From Oreohelix idahoensis (taxonomy: Eukaryota; Mollusca; Gastropoda; Stylommatophora; Oreohelicidae), in NCBI GenBank assembly GCA_024509875.1, contig JAMPIV010008055.1, positions 186,001-250,000 on the forward strand: 64,000 nt of DNA, given 5' to 3'. The position numbers and the translations under genes are program-made. This document shows positions 53,648 through 63,776 of this stretch, piece by piece. How positions within the stretch are numbered: position 1 is the stretch's first letter; each line of letters opens with the position of its first letter. The notes beneath the pieces were generated by a model. The model was not told the origin of the DNA, searched no databases, and worked only from the letters and a program-made list of their open reading frames with translations.

Positions 53648-54634
53648 TTACACCGTCAGACGAGTTCTCATGATGAATTCGACTGTTGTTTGAAGTTCCT
53701 CTTTAACTCCATATAGCTTTGAGTTTAGTGTTGAGTCATTGGGCCAGTATATCTTTCTTAACTGGTCATACAGAGGACAGTCCTGTAGAACATGCTCAGC
53801 AGTTTGTTCGTTTAATCCACATGTGCACAGTGGTGAAGCAGACAATCGTAGCTTGTGCATGTGTTTATTCAGTTTGTTATGCCCTGTCCTGAGTCGAAAA
53901 ATAGTTATCTGTCCCTGCCGGTCAAGAGTGTGATAGACGTCTTTAGGTTGGTTCTGTTCTCTTCTGATAGTCTGGATAGCTCTCTTTTTCTCAAAGTATG
54001 TGACTTCATTATCTTCTTGTTCACATTCTCCTCCCTTTTTTGCAAGTTTATCTGCCTTTTCATTTCCGGGTACACCAAAATGAGATGGTACCCACTGAAG
54101 TATGGTTCTCTTTTTGGCAGCTACCTTGTTTAGTTCATTTCTCAGATGCGGGAGTTTACCACCCTTGAGAGCTTGCAGGACAGACAGTGCATCTGTGAGG
54201 ATGACTACCTGGTGGCAGTCAGAGTTGGAGTTATAAATCATATTTGCAGCTTGCTCTAGAGCTTGAACCTCAGCTGTATAGTTGGAACAGAATTTACCAG
54301 TGGGAATGTGCCTAGTCTCATAGTGGTTGTCAGGATATGAGATAAAGATACCGGCACCTCCATTCCTAACAGCATTAGTTGCTGATCCATCTGTATAGGC
54401 ATGTATCCATGATTGATCAGGATAGCTTTCTTGGATCATACTCAATGTAGCAGTTCGTTTTTGCAGATCATTATACTCACATCCACTTGTGAGACCACTG
54501 ACTGATGTATTAATTTGGAGGGCACTGCTGGCCTGCTCCCATGGTACAGGGTATAGGGTGGGCTTCAGTGGTGTTGTCTTCATGGATAGGTCTTCTTGAT
54601 GCTGTCTTATAAGTCTTTTCCCCCCGATGCACAA
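53648..54634 (-). CDS. I-like LINE RNase H and cysteine-rich tail
   Basis: 328 residues overlapping the end of the preceding frame by about 125 bases in a different frame. RNase H residues are all present: D82 (IHAYTDGSATN), E122 (NYTAEVQALEQ), D148 (VVILTDALSVL), D195 (GVPGNEKADKLAKK). The cysteine-rich tail reads CTCGLNEQTAEHVLQDCP. In related elements this is the C-terminus of one polyprotein, so the start codon shown is only the first ATG in this frame. Probably a recent single-base disruption. Confidence 0.9.
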   Translation of the reverse strand: MCIGGKRLIRQHQEDLSMKTTPLKPTLYPVPWEQASSALQINTSVSGLTSGCEYNDLQKRTATLSMIQESYPDQSWIHAYTDGSATNAVRNGGAGIFISYPDNHYETRHIPTGKFCSNYTAEVQALEQAANMIYNSNSDCHQVVILTDALSVLQALKGGKLPHLRNELNKVAAKKRTILQWVPSHFGVPGNEKADKLAKKGGECEQEDNEVTYFEKKRAIQTIRREQNQPKDVYHTLDRQGQITIFRLRTGHNKLNKHMHKLRLSASPLCTCGLNEQTAEHVLQDCPLYDQLRKIYWPNDSTLNSKLYGVKEELQTTVEFIMRTRLTV

Positions 54635-57503
54635 AGCTGCTACGCTTTAGACGTCCTAATGCCAGATCATCTAGTCTTGCCTTCATTGGGTGCATTGGCA
54701 TACTGTTGTACTTTTCCATCTGGATCATAGTTTTTGTGTCTCTTCTATGGGACAATGTCTGTAATCCAGCAACCTTCTGCATCTCTGTTATTGGTGTAGT
54801 TTTCATGGCTCCTGTAATGAGCCTGAGAGCTTGATTTTGCACCTTGTCTAAAGACTGCAGATGTGAGTTAGCAGCTGATGACCATGCTGCTGAGCTAAAC
54901 TCTAAGTGTGGTCTTATTACTCCATTATAAATCTTCTTTAGATTTCGTTCATTTGCTCCCCAGTTGGTACCTGCTAATTTTCTGAGTATGCCTAGTCGTC
55001 TTCGGGCCTTTCCTTCTGCATTTTCAATATGCTTATTCCATGTAAGCCTTTGGTCAAATGTCACCCCAAGATAGGTGGGGTAGCTTTCTTCCTTGATCAC
55101 GGTTGTCCCTAGGTGTATGTTAGCTGATTTGTCCTTGGGGGCGAGGGGGAACAGTGTTGTGGAGGTTTTGTCTGTGTTTATTGTGATAAGCCATTTCTCT
55201 GCCCATGACACTAGCATGTCTGCTGCCCGCTGCATTCTATAATTTGCTGTGGTGACATTTTCATCAGCGCACCAGAGGACTAGGTCATCTGCATATAAGG
55301 CAGCTTTAACTCCTGCAGGGAGATCTTTCACCAGGTCATTGATGTAAACAAGGAAGAGTGTTGGGGAAATTACTCCTCCTTGAGGTACCCCCTGATGGAG
55401 CAACACTTTTCTGCTCTGCAGACCGTCAAGAGTGACTCTAGTTCTCCTGTTATGCAAGTATGACTGGATCCATTTCATCATGTTGCCTTGGATTCCACTT
55501 CTCCTAAGTTTTGCAATGAGGCCATCTTTCCACACCTTGTCAAAGGCCTGCTTGAAGTCGACCCAGATCGTTAGGACCTTTTTCTTCTCCTGGAAGGCAT
55601 CTTCTATTGCTTGAGACAAGTAAGTAACTTGGTCTTCTATACTGTAGCATTCTCTAAATCCAGCTTGTTCCGGCACCAGGATCTGCTCAGACTCTAAATA
55701 CCATTTCAATCTGTGGTTGACTATTCGCTCCATAGTCTTCCCAACACAGCTTGTGAGACTGATTGGCCGGTAACTTGCAGCCTCAGTCTTACATTTCCCT
55801 TTCTTTAGTATGGGTATTGTGATGGCTTCTCTCCATACTTGGGGTACCGTTCCTTTCAACCAGCTGTGGTTGAATATCTCAAGCAGTTTTGACTTTGCTG
55901 CTGAGCTCAGATTTACTAGCATTTCGTTGCTGATTTTGTCTGGGCCGGGTGACTTTTGAAACTTAAGCTTGGAAATAGCCTTCTGTAGTTCTCCTAGTGT
56001 GATGGGTTCCCTCACTGGGGCAGGAGTATCTGTCTGTCCCATGGTTGCCAGTATTTCTTTTCTTATCTCTCTCTGATGATCTATGTTAATGGGTAAGTTG
56101 CTTTCTGAACTGTATCTTCTAGCAAACAAGTCTGCAGCTTGTTTTCCTCTGAAAAGTTTGCCACCTTCATCCAATGTGATAGTCTGCCTAGGTGAGGAAC
56201 GCTCTTCATTTAGAGACTTGACTAATCTCCAAAGTTTCCTGCCGTCTTTCTCAAGGTTCAGCGATGCCGTTTTAGTTCTCCAGCTTTTCCATTTTTCTTC
56301 TAGCTTTGTTCTCTGAAACTCTGCTACAGCCTTTTTCCATTTGTTGTGAGTTTCAAGTGAAGGCTGAGACTCTGCGTCCTTTCTAGCCCTGTCCATAGCT
56401 TCCTGACGTTCTTGGAGTGTGCTGGACCAGTATGGTATGTAGTTACGCCGGCATCCTTTGGGAATGGTTTCTTTTGCAGCTTGTAGTATGCATCTGTTGA
56501 AGTCTTTTACCACTTCATTAATGTCTCTGTTCTGTACCTTGAGGGTAGACAGCAGCGTGTTCACCTGATGCCTGAATAAACCCCAGTTGGCTTTTTTGTA
56601 GTTCCATCTTGTAATGGCTGGGCCTGTACTGAGAGTTGCACTCTGGACAGTAAGAAAGATTGGGCGATGGTCGCTTCCCCCTAGTTGGTCTCCTACTTCT
56701 CTACTAATAGATCCAGCTATATCTGGTGTGGAGAAGGCAAGATCTGGTGTTGAAGTTGTGTGCCATCCTCTGGAGTAGAAGGTAGGAGTATCTGAGGCAT
56801 TATTGACTAGGATTAGGGAGTGATCATCTTGCCAAGTTTCGACCTCTTCACCTCTGTGATCCAGATGGTTATAGCCCCAGCTCTGGGAGTGGCTATTAAA
56901 GTCTCCAACTGCTATAAAGTTGGTGGCTGGTACCTGTATAGAGCTGAGACTCAGGGGTTTGTTGTTCGGACAGTAATAGTTCAGGAGTTCTATTTCCATC
57001 TTGTCTACCTTTATCTGCAACAGCTGATATTCTGCTCCATCCATGAAGGTTTTCCTTTCGTGTGCAGGAATGTTATTCCTTACAAGAGTAAGTACTCCTC
57101 CTTTTCGTCTATCTTTTCTGTCGGATCTGAAGCATTGATATCCCCTTATTTTAAAGGTTTGATCTGCTTTCAAGTGAGTCTCTTGGATACAGCAAACACT
57201 GACTTGCTTCTCATACAAGATGTTTTCCAGCTCTGTCTTTTTGCTGTATCCAGCCTGCTTGCTGTTCACTCCCTCTGCATTCCAGTGCATCATGACAAGT
57301 GGCACTCTGGGTTTCTCTTTTTCTGTTTTGTTTTGGTCAGTAGTTCTCCTCCGCCGTCTGCTGACTCCACAAGACGGTCTAGAGGGTCCTCCAGTAGCTG
57401 AGGGTGGGCTCTGTCGAGGCTCAGAGCCCGGCACTGCACCTGCCTGGTGGAGCTCCACAGGGCGAGCACCAGTACGAGATTTATTTGACGGTGTACTCTC
57501 CAT
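54510..57503 (-). CDS. I-like LINE polyprotein: endonuclease and reverse transcriptase
   Basis: 997 residues without a stop. Residues 70-290 are the apurinic-type endonuclease (VSVCCIQETHL around 101, FIAVGDFNSHSQSWG around 197, LGGSDHRPIFL around 275). Residues 500-780 are reverse transcriptase: SYRPISLTSCVGKTMERIVN, EQAGFRECYSIEDQVTYLSQ, IWVDFKQAFDKVW, GVPQGGVISPTLFLVYINDL and AALYADDLVLWC with YADD at 737-740. All catalytic residues appear intact. The frame ends out of register with the RNase H frame, which starts upstream of this stop; the likely cause is one extra base in the G6 run near 54620-54625. I see no separate gag-like first frame; the protein starts with a basic, proline-rich segment. 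Confidence 0.93.
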   Translation of the reverse strand: MESTPSNKSRTGARPVELHQAGAVPGSEPRQSPPSATGGPSRPSCGVSRRRRRTTDQNKTEKEKPRVPLVMMHWNAEGVNSKQAGYSKKTELENILYEKQVSVCCIQETHLKADQTFKIRGYQCFRSDRKDRRKGGVLTLVRNNIPAHERKTFMDGAEYQLLQIKVDKMEIELLNYYCPNNKPLSLSSIQVPATNFIAVGDFNSHSQSWGYNHLDHRGEEVETWQDDHSLILVNNASDTPTFYSRGWHTTSTPDLAFSTPDIAGSISREVGDQLGGSDHRPIFLTVQSATLSTGPAITRWNYKKANWGLFRHQVNTLLSTLKVQNRDINEVVKDFNRCILQAAKETIPKGCRRNYIPYWSSTLQERQEAMDRARKDAESQPSLETHNKWKKAVAEFQRTKLEEKWKSWRTKTASLNLEKDGRKLWRLVKSLNEERSSPRQTITLDEGGKLFRGKQAADLFARRYSSESNLPINIDHQREIRKEILATMGQTDTPAPVREPITLGELQKAISKLKFQKSPGPDKISNEMLVNLSSAAKSKLLEIFNHSWLKGTVPQVWREAITIPILKKGKCKTEAASYRPISLTSCVGKTMERIVNHRLKWYLESEQILVPEQAGFRECYSIEDQVTYLSQAIEDAFQEKKKVLTIWVDFKQAFDKVWKDGLIAKLRRSGIQGNMMKWIQSYLHNRRTRVTLDGLQSRKVLLHQGVPQGGVISPTLFLVYINDLVKDLPAGVKAALYADDLVLWCADENVTTANYRMQRAADMLVSWAEKWLITINTDKTSTTLFPLAPKDKSANIHLGTTVIKEESYPTYLGVTFDQRLTWNKHIENAEGKARRRLGILRKLAGTNWGANERNLKKIYNGVIRPHLEFSSAAWSSAANSHLQSLDKVQNQALRLITGAMKTTPITEMQKVAGLQTLSHRRDTKTMIQMEKYNSMPMHPMKARLDDLALGRLKRSSFVHRGEKTYKTASRRPIHEDNTTEAHPIPCTMGAGQQCPPN

Positions 57504-58394
57504 AGAAAAAAAAAAAGCGAGTTGCGTGATACTGTGGTTTCCGGTGCGCCTTCTGGCCCAGTATCTACGACTTTAGCACCTGTTCAACGGGAGAGTGGGC
57601 TCATCCCTAATCTGTTTATGTTCCCAGTAGTAGACTATTCGCAAGCAGCCTGGGGGTGTCACTGCTCTGCGCGGACCTTGTTTACCGAGGCGGCGTCCGA
57701 ACTCGTAGGTGAAAATATGGTTGCGTTATCTTCAAAATAGCCCTGTCTTTCCCATGGCTTTTCTGCAATCCTGCAACTTTGAGTTAGGGAGTTCTGAGCT
57801 CCAGTCTCTTTCCCAGGCATTTTATCCTGGCCTGGCACGCATACAGAGGACCCCACTTCTGGTTCTAAGTTAGCAGTTGGGGATAGGTGGGGTAGCACAC
57901 TGTGCATTCCCCGTCATCCAGGGGGCTCTCCAACTATGCAGAGCTTGCACAATGCTGTGCTCTGGTTCTGGGCTCTCCCAAGGAATCCTCACGTCCTGCA
58001 CAGAGCCACTTCCAGATACCCACCACCTGCCAACCCTCCATTGTAGAAATCTCCTGCATGCGGCCATCCAGTCAAGAGCCAGTATTAAGTCTGGTGCCCA
58101 AGTGATCCCCCCAAGCTCAGTGTGCAATGCTGGGTTCTCATCATGCTGCAACAGAGGGGGGATTGTGATGCTCAGCCATCTCTCTCAACTCTGCACCGAT
58201 AAGTGACATCGGGGACTTAACTGTGCCTCAGTACTGGGAGGCCCCGTTTCCGGGTACACCACACACAGCCAATTGAGGCAACGGTCGCCGTGGGCGTGTC
58301 TTCAGTGGGGAAGTTGTGGAGTCTTCCTGTCCATGTTCTTGCACATCCTAACACTGCCCGCAAGACATCGGAGGTTTGGAGAGTGGCCTTCTCT
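57504..58394 (-). other. 5' untranslated region of the I-like LINE
   Basis: Contains about 400 bases resembling the body of retroposons X1-X3 (ctctccaactatgcagagct, gttctgggctctcccaagga, cctgcacagagccacttc). An internal promoter is expected from family knowledge but no motif stands out. Confidence 0.75.
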
Positions 58395-59964
58395 ACCGCT
58401 TCAGCAAATGCTGATCAGTAAGATGCTCATAAATAGGGGCTAAGTGCTTATGGAGCAGGTTGTAGTCTAGCGGAGTGTGAACCTTGGTCTCGTGTGGTCC
58501 AGCAGCTTCTCCTTTGGCAATGGAAGCCTGATAGAAACACCAGGAGTCTTTGCCTGGCGGACACAAATTATGTTGGGGTTTGTTGTTTGTCGAATACCGA
58601 TGGTAGAGAGAAGCCATGATGGCTTGTTTCATCTCTGGGGCTGTACTATGCTTGCGGATGGCCCTGGTGTAGTAAATACACAATTTTCGTATTGCATTTT
58701 GGGTTAGACGACCACGGCCATTTCCCCCAAGGGTGACTTTTTGTTTCCTGCAGTCAGTAATCAGTCTCCTCAGTGCAGTGCCTAATCGCTTTGCAACATG
58801 GTTGACGCACTCTTCTTTGGTTATGTCAACTTCTGGTCCATACGGTTTGATGTCGCAGAGTCTGTTGTAGGCCTTGGAATCGCCATCTGATAGCAAAACA
58901 GTGTAGCGTAGCTTGTGATTTGCCACTGAACGAAGAAAGAGAACTTCACAGGCTTTTACCTCCATCATTCCGGCTGACCCTTCGTAATTACGGCAGCAGT
59001 CCTTCTGATGCTCTGCTTTCCATTTTTCAAATTTGTCAGGCTGATTTTTCAGTTGCCACTGTCCAGTATTCTCACAGGTGTGACAGAAGGAAGACATAAC
59101 ATGTGAATCGATGACCATGCCAGTCAAGATGTCGATAACACTGCCAACACCTATAAGTGACTTATGACCTCTAGTTAGCCATGTTGCATCAAAGCTGACA
59201 GCGATGTCAATGACTTCTTTTTTATTAATGGTACGATGCTGACTCTTAGCGTGTTCAGCTCGGACGATGCTGACGGAACGTTGAAATACTGTAGAGTGCA
59301 TGGTATCCAAATGATCAAAAATTTGATCTGCATATTTATGAAATGTTTTCTGGTGCAGGCCAGGGAGGTCTAGGTTCTCACAGAAGAGATTGAATGTATA
59401 TGGGCCCATTCCAGACATGAGGGCACCAAGAACAGCAGATTTGTTGATTGCATGTCCACGAGGGCCGCGGCCTTCTGGTTCCCTCTCGGATGTGTACGTT
59501 CTAGAAATTGCTTTTTCACATGTGTGACACACAACTTCCAGGAAGAGAGAGAAACCCTTAGACTTGGTGTTGTCAGTTCTTGTTTGCAATGTGCTTTGCT
59601 TACAAAAATTGCAACACACATTTTTAGGAAGGTTGTTGAAGAAAGAAATGTCCACAATGGTTTTATACGTAGGTTTAGGCTGAGCGCAGACAGTATTATG
59701 AGATGCAACATTCTTGCTCGTGCTCAAGTTAATTTTTATATCAGATCGACTTGGGCCAGGCACTACTGGATCTGCAATGTGAGCCGTAGGCCTTTTGGAT
59801 ACTGGTATGCAGAAATTCCACGTTGTTTGTGAATCAGTTTGTGTAGGCCTATCATTCAACGCTGATTCTGTCTTACCTTCTGTGGTAACACTGCTAGAAA
59901 TTACACACTGTCGACGCGACCTGGCAGCAGATATTTGCTTTGATCTCTTACCTATTCTACCCAT
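58393..59964 (-). pseudogene. N-terminal part of the TTAA-type transposase
   Basis: About 523 residues from MGRIGKRSKQISAARSRRQC (an ATG six codons upstream at 59982 is possible). A cysteine motif CCNFCKQ...CHTCEK suggests zinc binding. Catalytic-type blocks IAVSFDATWLTRGHKSLIGV and YTVLLSDGDSKAYN carry two acidic residues; GPEVDITKEECVNHVAKRLG follows. The frame ends where the LINE enters, so the third acidic block lies on the other side (53185-53611). Confidence 0.9.
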
Positions 59965-60685
59965 TTTGAAGTAAAAGAACACAATTCACTGAAATTTAAA
60001 CAAGAGAAAAATATTTCACACAAGCGTTTTTGTGTACAGGCGGAAATGGCTGTTGTTACTTCCACATTTGCGCACGCAGCCAAAATGTTGTTATGACCAA
60101 TCAAAACAGTTGTTTACTTTTGCGTTTTGAATGGGTCGGGAATGAGGGAACTAGGTCACCACGTGACAACTCCTTATAAGGAGATTAGCGTAAAATTACG
60201 GAAATTTTCAAACACACATTACACAGAGCTATGAGAAAAAACAGTTTCGAATTTGCGATATTACGGCAGACAACGAAATTCCCTGTGTATCGATACCAAA
60301 TAGTCCACGATTTGGTTAGCGTAACTAAGGTATAATTGAGCGACAAATCTTGCATTTTCGGCACAAATTTGCAAATCATAGCTGGGGGTAGGTACAGAAA
60401 ATGCTTTTTGATACATCAAATGCATTTTTTATGTTATAAAACCTTGCTCAATCGATTCCTTGATGATTATTTAATAAAATAAGCTCAAAAGTAAAAAATC
60501 GATATTTTGTATGTAAAATCCAGTTTTCAGTACCAGGGACCCCCTTAAGCTGGTTTTTTATTCCCTAGTGGATTCTGTCTTAACTACAATCCTAGTATTA
60601 GTTTACAATAGTTAACATGAACTCAAGGAACATAAACCATTCTGTTATTTTAAATTTACAAACAGTTACCAATTCCACAACATAC

Positions 60686-60827
60686 CAAATGGACAACCAA
60701 TGACTTCGACTCTCAAAGATATAACCATGTTCCACCTCTGTGGGTTGAAGCGGATGTAACGAGCAACAATAGGATATATAAAAGTCCTTGTCTGTAAAGC
60801 TGAATCATCAATGTTGCCCTCAAACAC
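60686..60827 (-). CDS. Nrx-IV: Nrx-IV-like exon 2: end of F5/8 type C domain
   Basis: 142 bases, phase 0 in, phase 1 out. It begins VFEGNIDDSALQTRTF and ends with ARYIRFNPQRWNMVISLRVE followed by a VIGCPF-type end. 'RYIRFxPxxW...SLRVEVxGC' is the conserved C-terminal strand and closing cysteine of discoidin domains in this family. Acceptor tttcttcag, donor TTTG|GTATGT. A decayed second copy of the last two thirds of this exon and its donor lies about 8.4 kb downstream (see 52205-52316). Confidence 0.94.
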
Positions 60828-61365
60828 CTGAAGAAACAAATCAGGCAGATGTTAATATCTCCAAGTATCAGTGCTTTTGAATTACATTGATATTTATTTT
60901 TAGTTGCATGAGTGACAAACAAGGCTTCTTCAGGTATGTCTCCTGGAATGTCAGCATCGCTGATTGTTAGTCAAATGCTTTGAGGTCTGCCCAGGCACAC
61001 ATGGGTCTTTCCTTCTCCATTTCATCATCTACAGTATAATCTGGCGTACATACAACTAGTGTGCAACAGGAATAATTAGCATTCATACCCTTCAACATTT
61101 GCTGATGGAGACTGAGCACCTATGGGTTTGCCCAGAGTGCAAAGATGTTGATTCTGAACAACAATAACAACAACAACATCAGTAGCACAACATGTACATT
61201 TTAACACCGAGAACACTGGTAAGCAGCTAGGCTGAAGTAATACCCTGTAATAAAAGCTAGGTGTGTTACCATTAACCGGGCCTACTGGAGGAACTACATG
61301 TTGCATTGATAGAAAAGAAAAAACTATGAAAAACTAAGCTGCTTTATTTATATAAAATATATAAA
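60828..61365. other. Intron 1 sequence with a dispersed repeat
   Basis: 61040-61180 matches the family at 11345-11560 and 23390-23585. Rest unrecognised. 61366-61402 is a short LINE-A tail (gacggggaacgactaagtaa). Confidence 0.5.
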
Positions 61366-61649
61366 TATATGCCTCACGGTAGACGGGGAACGACTAAGTA
61401 AGTATACAAGACTGAGTAAAACTACAGAACTTACTTCTAATCCTAGTTAGTCTTATGGCTAAATTGACATTTGTTACTCCTGATAATTTCTTCAAACTGT
61501 GGCTTGTGTTGAGTTAGTACAGGTATGTGGCTAATCCTTTTAAGTTGATCTCAAGATGCAACAAACCAAGATTGGAAGGAAAAGGCCAAGATTTGGAGGT
61601 GGGGGAGGAATGATACTGCCCAGTGTTGTCATCAGGTCTCAAATCAAGT

Positions 61650-62755
61650 CGGAGACTCGAAGGACACCCCATGTTCCAAAGAATGAATAGGCTAGGAAGA
61701 GGCAGGCTCAAGCGAACTAACTTTATAGCCCAAGCAAAAGAAAAAATTAGCAAAATACCATGCTAGCAAGCTCAGTTGCAAAGAAAATACCAACAAGCAA
61801 AACTATCCCACTGTGGAAAATAAGATGCTTTCCTGAGTTAAAATCTGATATTCCAGGCATTGAAAGTAAGGGAACACAGGCAGAAACACAAAGAAAGTGT
61901 ATAGCAACCAAGTATATTGACCAAAAATTTCCAGCAAAGCTTTGGACATGCATATACTGATGGTCCAGCAAAAAATGCAGTTGAAAATGGGGGTGCCGGC
62001 ATCCTCATAAAATTAAAGAATAGAATCCACTCTATGGCAATTGCCACTGGCAAATACTGCAATAACTTCAGCGCTAAAGCAGAAGCCCTGAAACAGGCAG
62101 CGGAAACTCTTATCGAATGCAAAGCACAGGCAGAAAACAGATAGTAATCTTTACAGATGCCCTCTCAGTAATAACAGCGCTGAAGAGTCACCAAGCTAAA
62201 GGATTGAAAGATCTGATAATCTCCCTTGAAAGACTGGCCAAATGCTTCAACAAGTGCACTATCCAGTGGATACCAGCCCATTGCAACATACCAGGAAATG
62301 AGGAGGCAGACAAACTTGCTAAGGAAGGAGATGCCTTACAACAAAATGATATAGAGACAACTTACGCAATGGCAAAGACTACTATAAAGGCTACATTCAA
62401 GTCCAAATGGGAAAGAGAGCACCCGGGCCATTTGAAAATTGATGCATATCACCAACTATCCAGGAAAGAACAGGTCATCATTTTTCGGCTACGCACTGGA
62501 CACAACAGATTGAGATACCATCTATACCACAAATACAAAATTGGTGCAACAAATCTCTGCACCTGCGATACCAGCCCGATGACAGTCGAACACCTGCTGC
62601 AGCACTGCCAAACCTACAGAAATGAATGGAGTAGCATATGGCAACAACCCACTTCTGTCAACGAAAAACTGTTAGGAGATGTCGGGAACCTTGAGTTGAC
62701 TACTGCCTTTATTAGAGTCATTAATGTGGAGGTCTGAAGGCGAACGAGGAAGAAG
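61650..62755 (+). mobile_element. I-like LINE 3' half, 5'-truncated
   Basis: Flanked by aaatcaagt (61641-61649 and 62756-62764); ends gcgaacgaggaagaagaa. Encodes the RNase H region. Confidence 0.87.
61917..62737 (+). pseudogene. RNase H and cysteine-rich tail of an I-like LINE, one frameshift
   Basis: 61917-62144 gives FGHAYTDGPAKNAVENGGAG and FSAKAEALKQAAETLIECKA; after one shift near 62130, 62117-62737 gives QIVIFTDALSVITALKSHQA, TIQWIPAHCNIPGNEEADKL, VIIFRLRTGHNRLRYHLYHK and CTCDTSPMTVEHLLQHCQTY. All four RNase H acidic residues are present across the two parts. Confidence 0.88.
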
Positions 62756-63149
62756 AAATCAAGTAGAGTCACTAATAAAAATTATCGAATCAAGTCACTG
62801 TGGTGATTTAAGTCCAACTCAAGTGCAAGATAACACTGAAATAGGCAAGTCCCAACTCAAGTCAAGCAGGTATAAAAAAAAAATATCTTGAGTCGAGTCA
62901 ATGTGGCAACTGAAATCTGACTTATGATCGAGTCTACTACCCTTGTACTGCTCAACTGTATTTGCTCTTTACCCTGAGAAAACTCTAAATGACCCCTGTC
63001 TGGATAATTAACCTTCGTTACCGACCACAGCTGTAAAGTTAACTTTCTTTAGTCACCTGTGAGATCATACTTATCACCAAAGCTGATAATGGAGTCATTC
63101 TTTGTTCCCCAGACTAGTCCAAAGTCTGACTCTCACACGGGAAGATAAA

Positions 63150-63395
63150 AAAAAGATAAAAGGTAGTCCTATATCAGATACTATCATAGGGGAGTGAAGT
63201 GTTAGAGACCTCACAATACTAGGTCCAGCATCAACAGGTGGGGTGAGAAGTTCCCTTTCTCACTGCCTTTTCCTTCTGAGGGCAGAGTCAGGTACCCATT
63301 TACAGCTGGGTAGACTGGAGCGCTACACTGCCATATTTTGAACCCTGCACCTTTGCTGTGAAAGGCCAACACTCTAACCACTCTGCCAATTGGAC
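63150..63395 (-). mobile_element. tRNA-headed SINE (family S2), minus copy
   Basis: Head at 63395: gtccaattggcagagtggtt with B-box-like gggttcaaaat, body and end as in 2333-2860. Confidence 0.8.
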
Positions 63396-63469
63396 ACTCA
63401 CATGGTAAGATAAAATGAAAGAAAAAAAAAAAAAAATGACATTTAAATACTCTACAGACAAAACGAGCA

Positions 63470-63750
63470 TCAAATTGACAGAGTGGTCACAGCGCTGGTC
63501 TCTCGCGACAAAAGTGCCAGGCATTGAATCACAGTACAGTCACGCTCCAGTCTATTCAGCTGTAAATGGGTACCTGACTCCGCTCTATGAGTTAGGGAAG
63601 GAAAAAGCAGCGAAGAAGGGAACTAGTCACCCCACCTCTCCATATAGCAGCATCGATGCTGGACTTAGTATAGCGAAGTCTCTAACACTTCACTCCCCTA
63701 TGGTAGTACCTGCTATGGGACCACCTTTACCCTTTTTACCTTTACAAAAA
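63470..63750 (+). mobile_element. tRNA-headed SINE (family S2), plus copy
   Basis: caaattgacagagtggtcac head and gctggacttagtatagcgaa body. Lies opposite to the minus copy 75 bases away and about 25 bases from the donor of exon 1. Confidence 0.8.
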
Positions 63751-63776
63751 AATAACAACAAAAAACAAACGCTTAC

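Larger units (their letters stand above)
53612..58394 (-). mobile_element. Complete I-like LINE with RNase H domain
   Basis: 4783 bases between 11-base target duplications accgcttcagc (53601-53611 and 58395-58405). Order on the minus strand: about 890 bases of 5' untranslated region, endonuclease-reverse transcriptase frame, RNase H frame, short 3' region, GAA tail. Resembles molluscan I/Nimbus-type elements by architecture. Both ends present, so full length. Confidence 0.92.
52317..60544 (-). mobile_element. TTAA-flanked transposon with 'Mutator-like' DDE transposase (Kolobok-type?)
   Basis: TTAA at 52313-52316 and 60545-60548. Termini are imperfect inverted repeats: left ggggttgaactacagtgaaa, right (complement) gggggtccctggtactgaaa. 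The transposase lies on the minus strand and is split by a 4.8 kb LINE. Without the LINE the element would be about 3.4 kb. TTAA target and transposase type fit Kolobok-like elements by family knowledge; the superfamily name is less certain than the element itself. Confidence 0.82.

Noticed and set aside
54510..54634. Programmed frameshift between RT and RNase H of the LINE
   Set aside because: A single-base error in a six-G run explains it more simply; no known +1 signal is visible. Kept only as an alternative in the findings.
56820..57401. Plus-strand 193-residue open segment
   Set aside because: Antisense of the LINE endonuclease coding region; no features of its own.
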